A DNA stretch of 64,000 nt from Flavobacterium sp. ov086 (GTDB lineage: Bacteria > Bacteroidota > Bacteroidia > Flavobacteriales > Flavobacteriaceae). The DNA lies in the NCBI RefSeq assembly GCF_900187965.1, contig NZ_FZNL01000001.1, positions 310,001-374,000 of the forward strand, read 5' to 3'. This document shows positions 63,060 to 64,000 of the stretch, piece by piece. Every line of letters starts with the position of its first letter. The stretch's first letter is position 1. The notes under the pieces were generated by a model. It saw only the letters and a list, made by a program, of their open reading frames with translations. It did not search any database and was not told the origin of the DNA. The position numbers and the translations under genes were made by a program.

Positions 63060-63380
63060 TTATAGCAAACTTATCAGAGTTCTGTCTAATAAAATTGGAC
63101 GGAAGTTAGAACCTCCAAAAATTTCTCTTGATTCATCATCTACAATAATTTTCAAAGAATAATTTAATATTAATTCAAAAGAAGATGCATAATAAAAACT
63201 CTCTCGCTTTTTGCAATATTTTAAAGGCGCATCCAGATCTTTCATTATATCTAATTCGTTATACAACTGGCTTCGACTTAAGAGCAGCTTTTTTGCAAAA
63301 ACACTTGGTGTACCTGTTTTTTCAGAACTTATCAACTTATGTATTCTTTTAATTCTTTCGATTTGTTTAATAAAATTCAT
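63060..63380 (-). CDS. HTH regulator of the bacteriocin-like locus
   Basis: The 106-aa protein has an N-terminal winged-helix/HTH_11-like domain (IERIKRIHKLISSEKTGTPSVFAKKLLLSRSQLYNELDIMKDL) and a short C-terminal part with YYASSFEL. The last 14 residues (FRPILLDRTLISLL) are encoded by DNA that holds a near-palindrome and a -7 element for the following precursor gene. It is the first gene of the locus and the natural candidate to bind that palindrome. No sensor kinase or membrane sensor is visible, so the signal it answers is unknown. Confidence 0.8.
   Translation of the reverse strand: MNFIKQIERIKRIHKLISSEKTGTPSVFAKKLLLSRSQLYNELDIMKDLDAPLKYCKKRESFYYASSFELILNYSLKIIVDDESREIFGGSNFRPILLDRTLISLL
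63066..63104 (-). promoter_or_regulatory. Precursor B promoter and operator inside the regulator gene
   Basis: On the minus strand: TTCCGTCCAAT and ATTAGACAGAA (63104-63080), two mismatches from the copy A palindrome, then six bases and the -7 element TAAGTTTG (63073-63066), 71 bases before the precursor B ATG. The order and spacing are the same as in copy A. Confidence 0.65.
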
Positions 63381-63726
63381 GGCTTATAAAGTAAAGATTA
63401 ATAAAATACTTGTATTTGTAAAAAATTAAAACGATTCTAGTTAAGATTCTAAGAATAGTTATGTTTTTAATTATATATGAAATTAAACGGGATGCGAGTG
63501 AAAAACATCCTTGATAAGTTTTGAATGTATTAGAATAAGACATTTTTGTAACATTGAGAACAAATTGATTACTAACTATAGAGCAACAAATACGAAGTTT
63601 GTTTTAATTGATAAAAAGTAAGAACGATTATTAACAAACATTTAAAACCTTATATAATATATTGCGCTATCAAATTAAAAATAGAAACGTTACTTTTGTG
63701 CGTTAAATACGAACTAAAAATACAAA
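63381..63726. promoter_or_regulatory. Divergent intergenic region between the HTH regulator and rseP
   Basis: This 346-base gap is AT-rich. A -7 element TACTTTTG at 63691-63698 lies 28 bases before the rseP start on the plus strand. No clear TAnnTTTG element was found for the regulator on the minus strand. I see no gene, repeat or hairpin with confidence here. Confidence 0.5.
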
Positions 63727-64000
63727 ATGGATATAGTTATCAAACTCTCTCAATTTCTATTGAGTTTATCTTTACTTATTATTCTTCACGAATTAGGGCA
63801 TTTTATCCCTGCAAAATTATTTAAAACCAGAGTCGAAAAATTTTACTTATTTTTTGATGTTAAATATTCTCTATTAAAAAAGAAAATTGGCGAAACTGAA
63901 TATGGAATCGGATGGTTACCACTTGGAGGTTATGTAAAAATCTCTGGAATGATCGACGAAAGCATGGACAAAGAGCAAATGGCTTTGCCTCCGCAACCTT
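63727..64000 (+). CDS. rseP: Site-2 protease RseP, 5' part (window ends inside the gene)
   Basis: The first 91 codons encode MDIVIKLSQFLLSLSLLIIL then HELGHFIPAKLFKTRVEKFYLFF, the zinc-binding HExxH of the site-2 protease family, and GWLPLGGYVKISGMIDES, the family signature. RseP cuts transmembrane segments, such as anti-sigma factors and signal-peptide remnants, in the inner membrane. The PDZ domains and LDG motif should lie beyond the window edge. Confidence 0.9.
   Translation, partial: MDIVIKLSQFLLSLSLLIILHELGHFIPAKLFKTRVEKFYLFFDVKYSLLKKKIGETEYGIGWLPLGGYVKISGMIDESMDKEQMALPPQP

Overview
The window looks like chromosomal DNA of a Flavobacterium or close relative (Bacteroidota). The evidence is low GC with A-rich start regions, several TAnnTTTG (-7) promoter elements, two secreted proteins with type IX secretion (T9SS) C-terminal sorting domains, a SUSless TonB receptor/DUF5689 pair, an SDR-type L-threonine dehydrogenase like that of Flavobacterium frigidimaris, and many protein families restricted to this phylum (DUF5683, DUF2480, DUF3078). 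No tRNA, rRNA, CRISPR array, IS element or prophage was recognised.

Layout. 1-5 kb: a Bax inhibitor-1 family protein and a secreted PL1 pectate lyase preceded by a cluster of LacI-operator-like boxes. 5-13 kb: mixed metabolism and cell-envelope genes (ALDH7-type aldehyde dehydrogenase, class II cyclic-nucleotide phosphodiesterase, a tail-to-tail ParE-like toxin/HTH pair, 3-hydroxyanthranilate dioxygenase, EEP nuclease, serine hydrolase, LD-carboxypeptidase, YraN). 13-25 kb: an ACT-like protein, a decayed sigma-factor fragment, DUF5683, Mfd with an upstream lipoprotein, threonine dehydrogenase, a DUF418 membrane protein, an M1 aminopeptidase and a subtilase. 25.9-31.1 kb: a giant leucine-rich-repeat T9SS protein built from seven modules. 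33.5-43.6 kb: the SUF Fe-S cluster assembly locus (sufA-like, sufB, a flavin reductase-like gene, sufC, a four-helix-bundle gene, sufD, then two opposite-strand genes, then sufS, a lipoprotein, sufE, sufT and DUF2480). 43.7-55.8 kb: DUF3078, HflX, a TonB receptor with its DUF5689 partner, an MFS transporter, a Gfo/Idh/MocA oxidoreductase and an OYE-family reductase.

55.9-63.4 kb, all on the minus strand, is the most interesting part: a bacteriocin-like secretion locus. Read in its own direction it holds an HTH regulator, a 45-aa double-glycine precursor peptide, an ABC permease and ATPase, a second 54-aa precursor, a 44-aa membrane miniprotein, decayed copies of a DUF2007 gene and of the start of hlyD, a remnant gene, a DUF3267 putative zinc protease, an intact DUF2007 gene, HlyD and a C39-peptidase ABC exporter. 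The two precursors have almost the same leader and unrelated, cysteine-free cores. Their shared upstream DNA carries a 25-bp palindrome and a -7 element that lie inside the 3' end of the regulator gene. The window ends in the start of rseP.

Nearly every operon end carries long inverted repeats that fall into a few recurring word families (cgcaaagttcgcaaag, cacgaatttcacgaatt, cccacggattt...aacagatt, agacgcac..gtgcgtct). In two places they supply the last codons or stop of a gene.
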